Below the pieces are notes generated by a model. It had not been told where the DNA came from and did no database searches. It worked only from the letters and a program-made list of their open reading frames with translations. This document shows, piece by piece, positions 49,821 through 57,739 of a stretch of DNA of 64,000 nucleotides. Source of the DNA: Sinorhizobium mexicanum. GTDB lineage: Bacteria; Pseudomonadota; Alphaproteobacteria; Rhizobiales; Rhizobiaceae. The translations under genes were made by a program, and so were the position numbers. Each line of letters opens with the position of its first letter. Position 1 is the stretch's first letter. Location of the stretch: positions 434,001-498,000 of the forward strand of contig NZ_CP041241.1 of assembly GCF_013488225.1 (NCBI RefSeq). The letters are read 5' to 3'.

Positions 49821-51389
49821 ATGTTTAGCAGAAGGCCACGTGACCGAGAGCGTGGGGAGCGCCGACCAATTGTCAAGGAGGCGCAAAATGCCTGGCGCAA
49901 CGTGCCGGCGAGGCGCTTATCCTTTCTCATCGATGCCGCCGCCTATTATGCCTGTCTGGAACGCACGCTCGAGGAGGCCGAAGAGCAGATCTGGATAACG
50001 GGATGGGACTTTGATCCACGTATCAAATTACGCCCCGGCAGTCCGCATGCGGAAGCGCTCGGCAACCTGCTGGAGCGTTTGGTCGCGCAAAACCCGAACC
50101 TCAGGATCCGCATTCTCGTCTGGGCGATGGGGCCGATCTATTCTGGAAAGTCTCTGCGGCTGTTTCGGAAGCAGAAATGGGCCGCGCATCCTCGGATTGA
50201 ACTTCGCTTCGCAAACCATCGATCGCTGCGCGGTTCGCATCATCAGAAGCTTATCTCCATCGATGATGGTATCGCTTTCGCCGGTGGCATCGATCTGACC
50301 GCGCGGCGCTGGGATACGCCGGCCCATCTGGCCGACAACGAGCTCCGGCGCGATCCGGATGGTCGACCCTACGATCCGGTGCATGACGTCCAGGTGGTGC
50401 TCGATGGCGACGCCAGCCGCACGATCGGAGACCTCTGTCGCACCCGCTGGAAGGCGTCGACCGGCGATGAGATCGCTGCGCCACGCACAACGAGAGTTGC
50501 GTGGCCAGCCGGCAATGTCCCAATCCTGCAGAACTGCTCGGTTGCGATCGCGCGCACCGAGCCCGCGATCAGAAAAGGAAGGGGCCGGCGAGAAGCGTTG
50601 CGCCTTACACTCGACGCTTTACGCAGTGCGCGGCGCCATATCTACATCGAGAACCAGTATTTCGCCTCGCGGAAGATCGGCGCATTGCTTTGCCGACGAC
50701 TGAAGGAGCCGGAGGGTCCTGAAATCGTCATTGTCACCACCCGCAACTCGCATGGCTTGCTCGAGAAGATTTTCATGGGGGGCAATCGCGACCGCCTCAT
50801 TCGACGGCTGAAGCAGGCTGATCGTTATGGCAGGCTGCGGGTCGGCTACCCGGTCGTGCCTGCGGGCGATGGATCGGACCAGGAGGTGTTGATTCATTCC
50901 AAGGTGGTGGCGATCGACGGCCGATTTCTCCGCGTCGGTTCATCGAATTTCAATCACCGTTCCGAAAGTCTCGACACGGAATGCGACGTCGCGGTTGAAG
51001 CGGCAAACGAAGAGCAGAGTGCTGCAATCGTCGGTGTTCGCAACGGGCTTTTGGCGGAACATCTCGACGTCGACGCGAGCGAAATCGAGAGCGCGTTAAG
51101 GGACACTGGCTCCCTCATCGCTGCCTTCGACCGATTAAACACCCGCCGCCGCGGCATACGCGCCTTCGATGGTGTCGACCGCGGTGGGGCGACCAACCTT
51201 GTCTGGGGCACTGGCCTTGTCGATCCGCGCAGGCCGATACGACCATTCTACCGGATGCACAAATTGATACGACGCTGGGGCGGTCAGGTCTTTGCCTTGC
51301 TCGCCAAGTTTCCTGCGTCGTCTCGACGAACGACGAACTCTGCAATCGAGAGCGAGAGCAACCCGAGCGGCAGCGGCAGGAAGAAATAG
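49821..51389 (+). CDS. phospholipase D family protein (cardiolipin synthase-like)
   Basis: A 522-aa protein with two HKD active-site motifs: HHQKLISIDDGIAFAGG in the first half and IHSKVVAIDGRFLRVGSSNF in the second. Additional PLD features are WITGWDFDPR and HIYIENQYF. No N-terminal membrane helices, so it resembles soluble PLD enzymes more than classical Cls. Start at ATG 49821; a TTG 15 bases earlier is possible. Its neighbours (a UPF0104 membrane protein and an endonuclease/phosphatase) often occur with it, suggesting lipid or phosphodiester metabolism at the membrane. Its 3' end overlaps the convergent gene by 106 bases. Confidence 0.8.
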   Translation: MFSRRPRDRERGERRPIVKEAQNAWRNVPARRLSFLIDAAAYYACLERTLEEAEEQIWITGWDFDPRIKLRPGSPHAEALGNLLERLVAQNPNLRIRILVWAMGPIYSGKSLRLFRKQKWAAHPRIELRFANHRSLRGSHHQKLISIDDGIAFAGGIDLTARRWDTPAHLADNELRRDPDGRPYDPVHDVQVVLDGDASRTIGDLCRTRWKASTGDEIAAPRTTRVAWPAGNVPILQNCSVAIARTEPAIRKGRGRREALRLTLDALRSARRHIYIENQYFASRKIGALLCRRLKEPEGPEIVIVTTRNSHGLLEKIFMGGNRDRLIRRLKQADRYGRLRVGYPVVPAGDGSDQEVLIHSKVVAIDGRFLRVGSSNFNHRSESLDTECDVAVEAANEEQSAAIVGVRNGLLAEHLDVDASEIESALRDTGSLIAAFDRLNTRRRGIRAFDGVDRGGATNLVWGTGLVDPRRPIRPFYRMHKLIRRWGGQVFALLAKFPASSRRTTNSAIESESNPSGSGRKK

Positions 51390-52225
51390 ATCGCCCGAAA
51401 GGCGATCAAAGCGCCGATGCCGGCCGAGCTGCCAAGCAGGAACGCTACCGTTGCCTCGATCACGCCGATGCCTCCCGGAACATGGCTGACAAGTGCCGCC
51501 GCATTGGCACTCACATACGCTGTCGCCGTATCGAAGAAGCCTGGATTTCCGAAGGCCAGCAGCAACTGATGGAGACACGCACTGACAAAAAGGAAATTGA
51601 CCGTGCCGACAATCACTTGGCAGATCGCAATCCGTGGCGACGGCATCTCGAAATTCCAGCGAAATACCCGAACCGACCCTTTGAAAAATCGCGCAAGAAC
51701 CAGATAGCCACCCGAGGCGGCGATGCAGCTTGCGCCGAAGATGAGGACGCCGGTTTGCGACAATCCGATGATCCGCGCGGGCCCCGCCGGCACGATCAGA
51801 CAACAAAGACCGGCCAATGTGATGAGACCCAGGCCGACGGTGACTCCGCAGAAGAGAATGATCTTTGCGACTTCTTCGGCATTCAGCCCCCAGCGCGAAT
51901 AGAACCGATATCGGACGGCTCCGCTGCTTAAAGCCGCGCCTCCGACGTTGTGGCCAATCGCAAGGCTGGTGAATGAGGCGATGGCGACTTGCGTATAGGC
52001 AAGCTCTCGCCCGACATAGCGCACGGCAAGCGCATCGAAAAATGTCAGACTGAAATAAGAAAGAAAAACGAACCCGACAGCGGTGAGCAGACGTCCCGGA
52101 GGGATCTGCATGATCGAGGTCGCGATCTCGTCCAGGCTATACTGGCTGAGCGTGCGATAGATCAACCACCCCGCCAGACCGATGGCGGCAACGACAAGCA
52201 ATCTTGCAAACAGCTTCATGACCAT
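51284..52225 (-). CDS. UPF0104/lysylphosphatidylglycerol synthase transmembrane-domain protein
   Basis: A 313-aa polytopic membrane protein with about eight helices, similar to the flippase half of MprF (LPG_synthase_TM). Features: FTSLAIGHNVGGAALSSGAV near the middle of the first half and AALVSHVPGGIGVIEATVAF near the C-terminus, both diagnostic. No synthase domain is attached. The start is probably ATG 52225, with a second ATG at 52219. It has an EcfG-type site 25 bases upstream shared with the divergent gene. Confidence 0.8.
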   Translation of the reverse strand: MVMKLFARLLVVAAIGLAGWLIYRTLSQYSLDEIATSIMQIPPGRLLTAVGFVFLSYFSLTFFDALAVRYVGRELAYTQVAIASFTSLAIGHNVGGAALSSGAVRYRFYSRWGLNAEEVAKIILFCGVTVGLGLITLAGLCCLIVPAGPARIIGLSQTGVLIFGASCIAASGGYLVLARFFKGSVRVFRWNFEMPSPRIAICQVIVGTVNFLFVSACLHQLLLAFGNPGFFDTATAYVSANAAALVSHVPGGIGVIEATVAFLLGSSAGIGALIAFRAIYFFLPLPLGLLSLSIAEFVVRRDDAGNLASKAKT

Positions 52226-52249
52226 AATTGCCGTTCCCACACCTCCACC

Positions 52250-52277
52250 GGAACGAAATGCACCTCCCGCGTGTTCC
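52250..52277. promoter_or_regulatory. bidirectional EcfG-type promoter
   Basis: GGAAC at 52250-52254 and inverted GTTCC at 52273-52277. Plus strand reads GGAAC-N17-TGTT; minus strand reads GGAAC-N17-CGTT. Each -10 box lies about 25-30 bases from a start codon (52304 on plus, 52225 on minus). Confidence 0.6.
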
Positions 52278-52303
52278 AAACGCGCGACCACAGAAACAAG
52301 AGC

Positions 52304-53068
52304 ATGCGACGGCGGATACGTTTCCTCACCTATAACGTGCACAGTTGCTTCGGCACCGACCGCAAGCTCGACCCCGCCCGTATCGCTGCCGTCATCAACG
52401 AATGCCGCGCCGATATTATCGCCTTGCAGGAAGTGGATGTCGGCCGCGCGCGCAGTGGCGGAATTGACCAGGCACACATGATCGCCGCGCATCTGCAAAT
52501 GGAGGCGCAATTTCACCCGGCTCTCCACCTGAAGGACGAAAAGTATGGAGATGCGCTGCTGACTGCCTTGCCGATGCGCTTGGTCAAAGCCGCCGCTCTG
52601 CCGTCGGTCGGAGAAGCACGAGGGGCACTTTGGGTGGAGGTCGATCTGGCTGAAGTCAAGCTTCAAATCGTCGTCACGCATCTCGGGCTCCGTGGTGCCG
52701 AGCGCGTGCGCCAGGTAACGACGCTTTTGGGACCAGGCTGGCTGGGTGGAATAGATCAGCGTGAGACGCCCGTGGTGCTGGCGGGCGACCTCAATGCGAC
52801 GGCGCGTTCGGCCGCCTATGGGCTCGTGGCGCGACAGCTTAGGGATGCGCAACTTCAGACCGATGCAAAGCCGCGACCGACCTTTCCCTCGAGATTGCCG
52901 CTCTTGCGGATAGACCACATCTTTGTCGGTGCAGAAATAGAGGTGAGACATTGCGGGGTGCACAATACTGCCTCAGCGCGCGTCGCTTCCGATCACCTAC
53001 CGCTTGTCGCGGAACTGGAGATCGGCGTCTCGGAACAAGTGAACGACGACACCGGGAGCGGAGATTGA
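52304..53068 (+). CDS. endonuclease/exonuclease/phosphatase family protein
   Basis: A 254-aa EEP-fold phosphodiesterase or phosphatase. Motifs: FLTYNVHSCFG at the start, IIALQEVDVGR with the metal-binding Glu, VTHLGLRG, VVLAGDLNATARS, RIDHIFVG, and SDHLPLVAEL at the end; together the complete catalytic set. ATG 52304 puts the first motif near the N-terminus. Family includes sphingomyelinase-like and nuclease enzymes. With the divergent membrane protein and the PLD gene it forms a lipid-related trio. Confidence 0.85.
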   Translation: MRRRIRFLTYNVHSCFGTDRKLDPARIAAVINECRADIIALQEVDVGRARSGGIDQAHMIAAHLQMEAQFHPALHLKDEKYGDALLTALPMRLVKAAALPSVGEARGALWVEVDLAEVKLQIVVTHLGLRGAERVRQVTTLLGPGWLGGIDQRETPVVLAGDLNATARSAAYGLVARQLRDAQLQTDAKPRPTFPSRLPLLRIDHIFVGAEIEVRHCGVHNTASARVASDHLPLVAELEIGVSEQVNDDTGSGD

Positions 53069-53356
53069 AAATGACAACCCGCGCCTTCCGGCCGGCAGCC
53101 GGGACGACACAGTCTGTGTAGCCGTCCGCCCGGCCGCTTGAGTGCCGCCATGTTCGGGCTGCAAGCATGGCGCTGTCATGCTTGTCGCAGCTCTCGGACC
53201 GGCGAGAGGCGCTCCACGAAGATCTCTCGACTATGAACCGTCCTGCGGATCACTCGTTGAAGAGAGTTGCTCGCGCAACACGGCTCGCGCTCCCTTTGTC
53301 ATTGAGCCGATTGGTAGGCAGTGCTAGCCTTCCTCCTCGGCGAGGGCATTGCTCGG

Positions 53357-53381
53357 CTTCGGGACCTCCGCCGTCCCGAAG
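53357..53381. other. perfect hairpin before the 68-aa protein gene
   Basis: CTTCGGGAC (53357-53365) and GTCCCGAAG (53373-53381) form a nine-base perfect stem with a seven-base loop, 33 bases before the ATG of the gene at 53415. No T-run follows, so it is not a typical terminator; a 5'-leader regulatory hairpin or a protein-binding site is possible. The rest of 53069-53414 holds nothing recognised. Confidence 0.5.
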
Positions 53382-53414
53382 TGGCGCTTCGCACCGCGTC
53401 AGGAGGCAAATATC

Positions 53415-53621
53415 ATGGCCACATACACCGGCAACGCATCTCATCCGATCTTGCCGGGTGAGTTCGAGATGCTCAGGGATGTCCTTGAGATTTCCGTCCA
53501 AGAGCGCAACCTGTCGATCGACAGCGAGGAAGCAAGGGAACTCGCCGGACGGCTGATCGAACTCTATGAAAGCGGCGTCAGGGATCTCACGGCGCTGCGC
53601 GCCATGGCGAAGCTTTTTTAG
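53415..53621 (+). CDS. 68-aa hypothetical protein, paralogue of the gene at 38017
   Basis: Starts MATYTGNASHPILPGEFEML and ends with SEEARELAGRLIELYESGVR followed by DLTALRAM. It aligns without gaps in its C-terminal two thirds with the 68-aa protein at 38017-38223, sharing PGE, EA-x-x-LA-x-RL and GVRD. AGGAGG lies before the ATG. The function is unknown; two copies in one 64-kb window point to a conserved small stress protein family. Confidence 0.7.
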   Translation: MATYTGNASHPILPGEFEMLRDVLEISVQERNLSIDSEEARELAGRLIELYESGVRDLTALRAMAKLF

Positions 53622-53796
53622 GCTTCCGCCATGGGCTCAATCAGCCCCGTCGAGAGCTTGGTGCAAGGTTTCGGGCTTGCCGCAACATCGCGCTTCGTTT
53701 CCCTACTGTTTCAACATCCGAACTAACGGGATGCTCGGGGGGCCTTCGGTTTCCTCGAACGCCGCTAAACGTCGCTGTTTAGGCACGATCCTCAAA

Positions 53797-54417
53797 CTAA
53801 GCGGTAGCCTCTTCGAGAAATGTTTCGGTCATTACGAGTTGCAGCTGCGCAGAAAAGCGCTCGCCCAACAGCTCCAACGAGGCGTCATGTGAATCGTCTG
53901 CGCTGCTGCATACGGCGTCCGTCAGGAGGATGACCCGGTAGCCGAGATCAATTGCGCCCAGCGTAGCGGCGAGAACGCAGACATCCGTTTCGCCGCCGCT
54001 GATGGCGAGCGTAGAGACCCGGTCACGTTGAAGCTTTGCGTGGAGAGTGCCGTCAAACCATGGTGAATAGGTGCGTTTGTCGTGTATTTCGGCAGGTGGA
54101 ACGAGAGCGGCGAGCGGCTCAATCAACTCAATCATGTCGGGGGGCAAATGCTCACCGGTCATCATCCACCATTTCGTATAATACGCCGCCCACGCCCCTG
54201 GCATTCCAGCAGCAGTCCTTGGAGGAATGAAACGGGTGAAGATCGTTTGTTGCGGATGACGGCTGGCCACCTCAACGACCTCGGGAGACACCTTCTCCAT
54301 CCACGCAACGTGCCATGGCGTGTCCTCGGCAAACATCTTCTGCATATCGACACAGAGATGCCGCCAATTGCCAAGAACTCCCGCCCGGAACCGGTTCTCC
54401 ACGTCCAGTGCGCTCAT
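53797..54417 (-). CDS. isochorismatase-family cysteine hydrolase
   Basis: A 206-aa hydrolase of the isochorismatase/nicotinamidase fold. The catalytic triad appears as Asp in LCVDMQKMFAEDTPW, Lys in IHDKRTYSPW, and Cys in SGGETDVCVLAATLGAIDLG. No signal peptide. It overlaps the 86-aa gene upstream by four bases (ATGA) and shares its EcfG-type promoter. Substrate unknown. A second, exported member of the family is at 57740. Confidence 0.85.
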   Translation of the reverse strand: MSALDVENRFRAGVLGNWRHLCVDMQKMFAEDTPWHVAWMEKVSPEVVEVASRHPQQTIFTRFIPPRTAAGMPGAWAAYYTKWWMMTGEHLPPDMIELIEPLAALVPPAEIHDKRTYSPWFDGTLHAKLQRDRVSTLAISGGETDVCVLAATLGAIDLGYRVILLTDAVCSSADDSHDASLELLGERFSAQLQLVMTETFLEEATA

Positions 54418-54674
54418 GATTTGTCAAATGATTGGGCGCCGATCGCCGACGAGCCGTCGCCTTTGCGGAGTCTACGAAGCTGGTTGACAAGCTGAAGGGG
54501 AATTGATGCGCGAGCGGCCGAAATATCGCAACTCTCGGCTATCAGCTTCAGCATCTCCTGGGCCTCGTCTGCGCTGACCACGCCGCGCATGGCCAATCGC
54601 CCGATAAGAATTAACAACGCTCCCTCGGTCCCAAGCGAACGCCGCGTGACTTCCTTCTCGAATGTATTTTCCAT
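54414..54674 (-). CDS. 86-aa hypothetical protein
   Basis: Helical protein starting MENTFEKEVTRRSLGTEGAL, with LILIGRLAMRGVVSADEAQE and MLKLIAESCDISAA. GGAGG lies ten bases before the ATG. First gene of a two-gene operon with the isochorismatase-type hydrolase and directly downstream of a near-perfect EcfG promoter. No family recognised. Confidence 0.65.
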   Translation of the reverse strand: MENTFEKEVTRRSLGTEGALLILIGRLAMRGVVSADEAQEMLKLIAESCDISAARASIPLQLVNQLRRLRKGDGSSAIGAQSFDKS

Positions 54675-54703
54675 TCGTTTGGTGCCTCCAATATCTCTTG
54701 GCT

Positions 54704-54728
54704 AACGACCGATCAGAACGATTGTTCC
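54704..54728 (-). promoter_or_regulatory. EcfG-type stress promoter, near-perfect
   Basis: Minus strand GGAAC (54724-54728), 16-base spacer, CGTT (54704-54707), 29 bases before the 86-aa protein gene. Confidence 0.75.
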
Positions 54729-54816
54729 CGGATCAAGGTGCAGTCAGAGCAGCGATACGGGGCTCCGTCGCCGACCGTCGCCCTCTCCAGGCAGGTGGTC
54801 ATCCGGACAGGCCTCA

Positions 54817-54842
54817 GGAACCAAATTCAGCCATAGCGAGTT
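54817..54842 (+). promoter_or_regulatory. EcfG-type stress promoter
   Basis: GGAAC at 54817-54821, 17-base spacer, AGTT at 54839-54842; 36 bases before the CsbD-family gene. Confidence 0.6.
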
Positions 54843-54878
54843 CCTGCACCACGCAAACAAACGCACCAGGAGATAGTC

Positions 54879-55085
54879 ATGGATTGGAATCGCGTCGAAG
54901 GTAACTGGAAGCAAGTCAAAGGTAAGATCAAGGAACAATGGGGACGACTTACCGACGATGATCTCGACGAGATTGCCGGCAAGCGCGAGCAACTGGAAGG
55001 TAAGATCCAGGAACGCTACGGCATCGAAAAGGACCTCGTAAGACGAGATATTGACGATTGGTACGGCCGTCAGAGGTGGAATTGA
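54879..55085 (+). CDS. CsbD family stress protein
   Basis: A 68-aa protein with the whole CsbD signature: MDWNRVEGNWKQVKGKIKEQ at the start, WGRLTDDDLDEIAGKREQLE, then GKIQERYGIEKD. CsbD-like proteins are small, abundant, hydrophilic proteins induced by general stress in many bacteria, with no defined activity. AGGAG precedes the ATG. An intrinsic terminator follows within 25 bases, so the gene is monocistronic. Confidence 0.9.
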   Translation: MDWNRVEGNWKQVKGKIKEQWGRLTDDDLDEIAGKREQLEGKIQERYGIEKDLVRRDIDDWYGRQRWN

Positions 55086-55107
55086 CGACGCCGCGAACAG
55101 ATTGTCA

Positions 55108-55135
55108 AAAACCCCGCCTCGGCGGGGTTCCCTTT
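55108..55135 (+). terminator. intrinsic terminator after the CsbD gene
   Basis: AACCCCGCC (55110-55118) and GGCGGGGTT (55121-55129) form a GC-rich stem with a tiny loop, preceded by an A-run and followed by CCCTTT. It could act in both directions. Confidence 0.7.
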
Positions 55136-55211
55136 GTGCCGGCCCTTTGACCCGCAACAGACAAGATCACGCGCAAGCGGGTTCGACAGGCTTGGTCCTT
55201 CGAGCCTTTGT

Positions 55212-55784
55212 CTATTTGTCCTTGGGGGCGAGCCGCTTTAGGATTTCGGCCGCAACTGCGTTTGCCGTGGCCGGGTTCTGGCCGGTGATCAACTCGCGGT
55301 CGGTCACCACATTCGGCTCGAAGGGCTTCTTGTTGCTGACGAAAACCGCACCGGCCTGTTCTAGCGCATCCTGCGGGTAGAACTTCATCTCGCCGCCGCC
55401 GAGCAGGGGCTTGGCCATTTCTTCCTCTTCGTTACTGAAGACGGTGATCCTGTAGCCGGCATAAATCCAGTCCGGGGAGGCTTTCGGCCCGGTGCCAGCG
55501 GCCATGTCCTGCTCGAAGGCGGGTGCGTCCTTGAGTGTGGAGATCAGCCCGATGGGCCCATGGCACATCAGCGCCGTTACCTTACCCTGCGTGTGGAAGT
55601 GCCGGAGAAGCTTGCCGAGGCCAGGGCTGATCAGAAGGTCCTGCATCGGCGCATGGCCGCCCGGAACGTAGACGGCATCGAAGCTCGCATAGCCGGCCCG
55701 TTCGATTTGGTCGAGGCTGACAACCGGCGAGTCCTTTTCGTCCGTGATCTTCAGCTTCGTAAGCAGGGCTTCGCTTGTGCGCAT
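55212..55784 (-). pseudogene. 5'-truncated DJ-1/PfpI-family gene
   Basis: The frame encodes the C-terminal ~190 residues of a type 1 glutamine amidotransferase-like (DJ-1/PfpI, HchA-like) protein: [16 protein letters not shown], the nucleophile cysteine in [13 protein letters not shown], and FEPNVVTDRELITGQNPATA near the end. The first ~60-80 residues of the family, with the opening beta strand and conserved Glu, are missing; upstream sequence on this strand is antisense to an ETF alpha fragment. An ATG happens to lie at the break point (55784), so a short product could still be made, but it lacks a good ribosome site. Confidence 0.7.
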
Positions 55785-55787
55785 CGC

Positions 55788-56540
55788 CTGGTCGCCGACG
55801 ACGCCAGCCTCGGCAACAATCTCGCCGAGCCGCTCGCCGCAACGATCGTCGCGCTGGCCGGCGGCTACGACACCATCATTGCCGCCGCCACCTCGGTCGG
55901 CAAGAACGTTTTGCCGCGCGTCACTGCTCGACGTCGCCCAGGTCTCGGAATCATCGAGGTGGTCTCCGCCGACACCTTCAAGCGGCCGATCTATGCCGGC
56001 AACGCCATCCAGACGGTGCAGACGAGCGAAGCCAAGCGCGTCATCACCGTGCGCACCGCCTCGTTCGCCGCTGCCGCCGAGGGCGGTTCGGCCGCGGTCG
56101 AGACGGTTGCGGCCGCCGCCGATCCGGGTCTTTCCAGCCATGTTGCCGATGCGCTGTCGTCGTCGGACCGGCCGGAACTGACCTCGGCGAAGATCATCAT
56201 CTCCGGCGGCCGCGCACTCGGCTCGTCGGAAAAGTTCAAGGAAATGATCCTGCCGGTCGCCGACAAGCTCGGCGCCGCCGTCGGCGCGTCGCGCGCCGCC
56301 GTCGACGCCGGCTACGCCCCGAACGACTGGCAGGTCGGCCAGACCGGCAAGGTGGTCGCGCCCGACCTCTACATCGCCTGCGGCATCTCCGGGGCGATCC
56401 AGCATCTCGCCGGCATGAAGGATTCCAAGGTGATCGTCGCCATCAACAAGGACGAGGAGGCGCCGATCTTCCAGGTCGCCGACTACGGCCTCGTCGCCGA
56501 CCTCTTCGACGTCCTGCCGGAACTCGAAAAGGCGCTGTGA
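55788..56540 (+). pseudogene. 5'-truncated, frameshifted electron transfer flavoprotein alpha gene
   Basis: Encodes the C-terminal two thirds of ETF alpha: [40 protein letters not shown], the FAD domain with [40 protein letters not shown] and [20 protein letters not shown]. The N-terminal domain is missing. Near 55912-55955 the proper LLDVAQVSE phrase appears in another frame, so two compensating frameshifts are present. It starts within a few bases of the truncated DJ-1 gene's break point, on the opposite strand. Intact ETF would carry electrons from acyl-CoA dehydrogenases. Confidence 0.75.
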
Positions 56541-56679
56541 TCCTGATGACGAGCAGGATTTGCCGGAAGGCGGGGAGTATCGGTCTTTGGCGGGCGAATA
56601 CCGAAATCCGCAGGCGGGCCGGGTGGTTGAGCCCTTCGATTTTGGAATGTCAGCATGATCGAAAACGCTAGCGGCCGGA

Positions 56680-57312
56680 GTGGGCAACACGGGTAGGCTC
56701 TTGAAGAGAGATCCAGAACGCACCAGAGACACGATACTGCGGGCCGCCACGGGCGAATTCGCCGCCTATGGCATGGGCGGCGCGCGAATTGACAACATCG
56801 CGCGAAGATCAGGCTCGAACAAGCGTATGATCTACCATTATTTTGGCGATAAGGAGGGGCTGTATGCGGAGGTACTGGATCATGCTTTCGCCAGGATGCG
56901 GAGTGCCGAGCAATCCTTAGATTTCGACCTCCTCACGCCCATGGAAGGCGTTGAGAAGATCGCTCGATTTATCTGGCAGTACTTTCTGACGAATCCAGAA
57001 ATTCTAAGCCTTCTTGGTACGGAGAACCTACATCAGGCACGCTTTCTTGACCGATCCTCGAACGGAAAACTGCTCAACCACCAACTGGTGCGCAAGTTGC
57101 AGGCGTTAATCCGGCACGGTCAGGCGGACGGCGTGATGAAGGGCGATATCGATGCTTTGAAGGTGTTTCTCACCATGTTGTCCATGAGCTTCTTTTACCT
57201 TTCCAACCGGTACACGTTATCAACGATGTTCAACAAGGACCTTGAACAGGAAGACGTACTTGCGAGGTGGGAGGATCATATCGTTCATGTCGTTTCACAG
57301 TCGCTCCGGTAG
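56680..57312 (+). CDS. TetR/AcrR family transcriptional regulator
   Basis: A 210-aa regulator. The N-terminal helix-turn-helix is clear: RDTILRAATGEFAAYGMGGA then RIDNIARRSGSNKRMIYHYF and GDKEGLYAEVL. The C-terminal ligand domain contains a TetR_C-like FIWQYFLTNPEILSLLGTEN. GTG 56680 is used as the start; no strong ribosome site is visible. It lies between two decayed genes; its target is unknown, although the exported hydrolase at 57740 is a possible one. Confidence 0.8.
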   Translation: MGNTGRLLKRDPERTRDTILRAATGEFAAYGMGGARIDNIARRSGSNKRMIYHYFGDKEGLYAEVLDHAFARMRSAEQSLDFDLLTPMEGVEKIARFIWQYFLTNPEILSLLGTENLHQARFLDRSSNGKLLNHQLVRKLQALIRHGQADGVMKGDIDALKVFLTMLSMSFFYLSNRYTLSTMFNKDLEQEDVLARWEDHIVHVVSQSLR

Positions 57313-57489
57313 TCAACGTTGGTGGTGCTCGTCGCGGAGCGAGTCACGACAGGGCCGAGGGTCAAGATTCCTTCAAGGCGACGAATGCAAAGGGCGACTC
57401 GCCAATGCGCCGGTTCCGTCGCCATCGACCGATCGTCTCAGGTGGGTGGAGACCGGCATGGAGCTGCACTTGCATCGACGCTTCCACTC

Positions 57490-57671
57490 GGCGCGAAGCC
57501 ACGGCTGAGCGAAGAAAGCGATCAAAGCCGACCAGCTCGCGCGCTTCGCAAAAAACCGATCATGGTGCGCCCCCGGCCGAGCAGCGAAATATCGGCGATG
57601 CTGTAGTCAGCGCCGCCCATCACCCAGTCGCGGCCCGCGAGCCGTTCCCGATTTGTGAGGTGGGAAGCGAC
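57490..57671 (-). pseudogene. glutathione S-transferase gene fragment
   Basis: Minus strand reads NRERLAGRDWVMGGADYSIA then DISLLGRGRTMIGF, matching the C-terminal domain of a GST (R-L-A-G-R-D-W-ihmG-d-YsIADI). A neighbouring frame continues REL-VGFDRFLRSAVASR, typical of the family's end, so there are frameshifts. No N-terminal thioredoxin-like domain exists. The rest of 57313-57739 holds nothing else recognised. Confidence 0.6.
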
Positions 57672-57739
57672 TGTCGAGCTCCCGGACTCGATGCCATCGG
57701 GACGGGCAGCCGAACCGGCTGCCCCGAGACGGCCATGCC

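Noticed and set aside
51284..52963. A 559-codon minus-strand frame as one protein
   Set aside because: Its first 245 codons are antisense to the well-supported endonuclease/phosphatase gene; only the part from 52225 encodes the membrane protein.
53357..53381. Hairpin before the 68-aa protein gene as a transcription terminator
   Set aside because: No T-run follows and it lies only 33 bases before a start codon with a strong ribosome site.
55560..56540. Full-length electron transfer flavoprotein alpha gene starting at 55560
   Set aside because: The first 75 codons are antisense to the DJ-1-type gene and only the part from about 55788 matches ETF alpha; frameshifts inside confirm a pseudogene.
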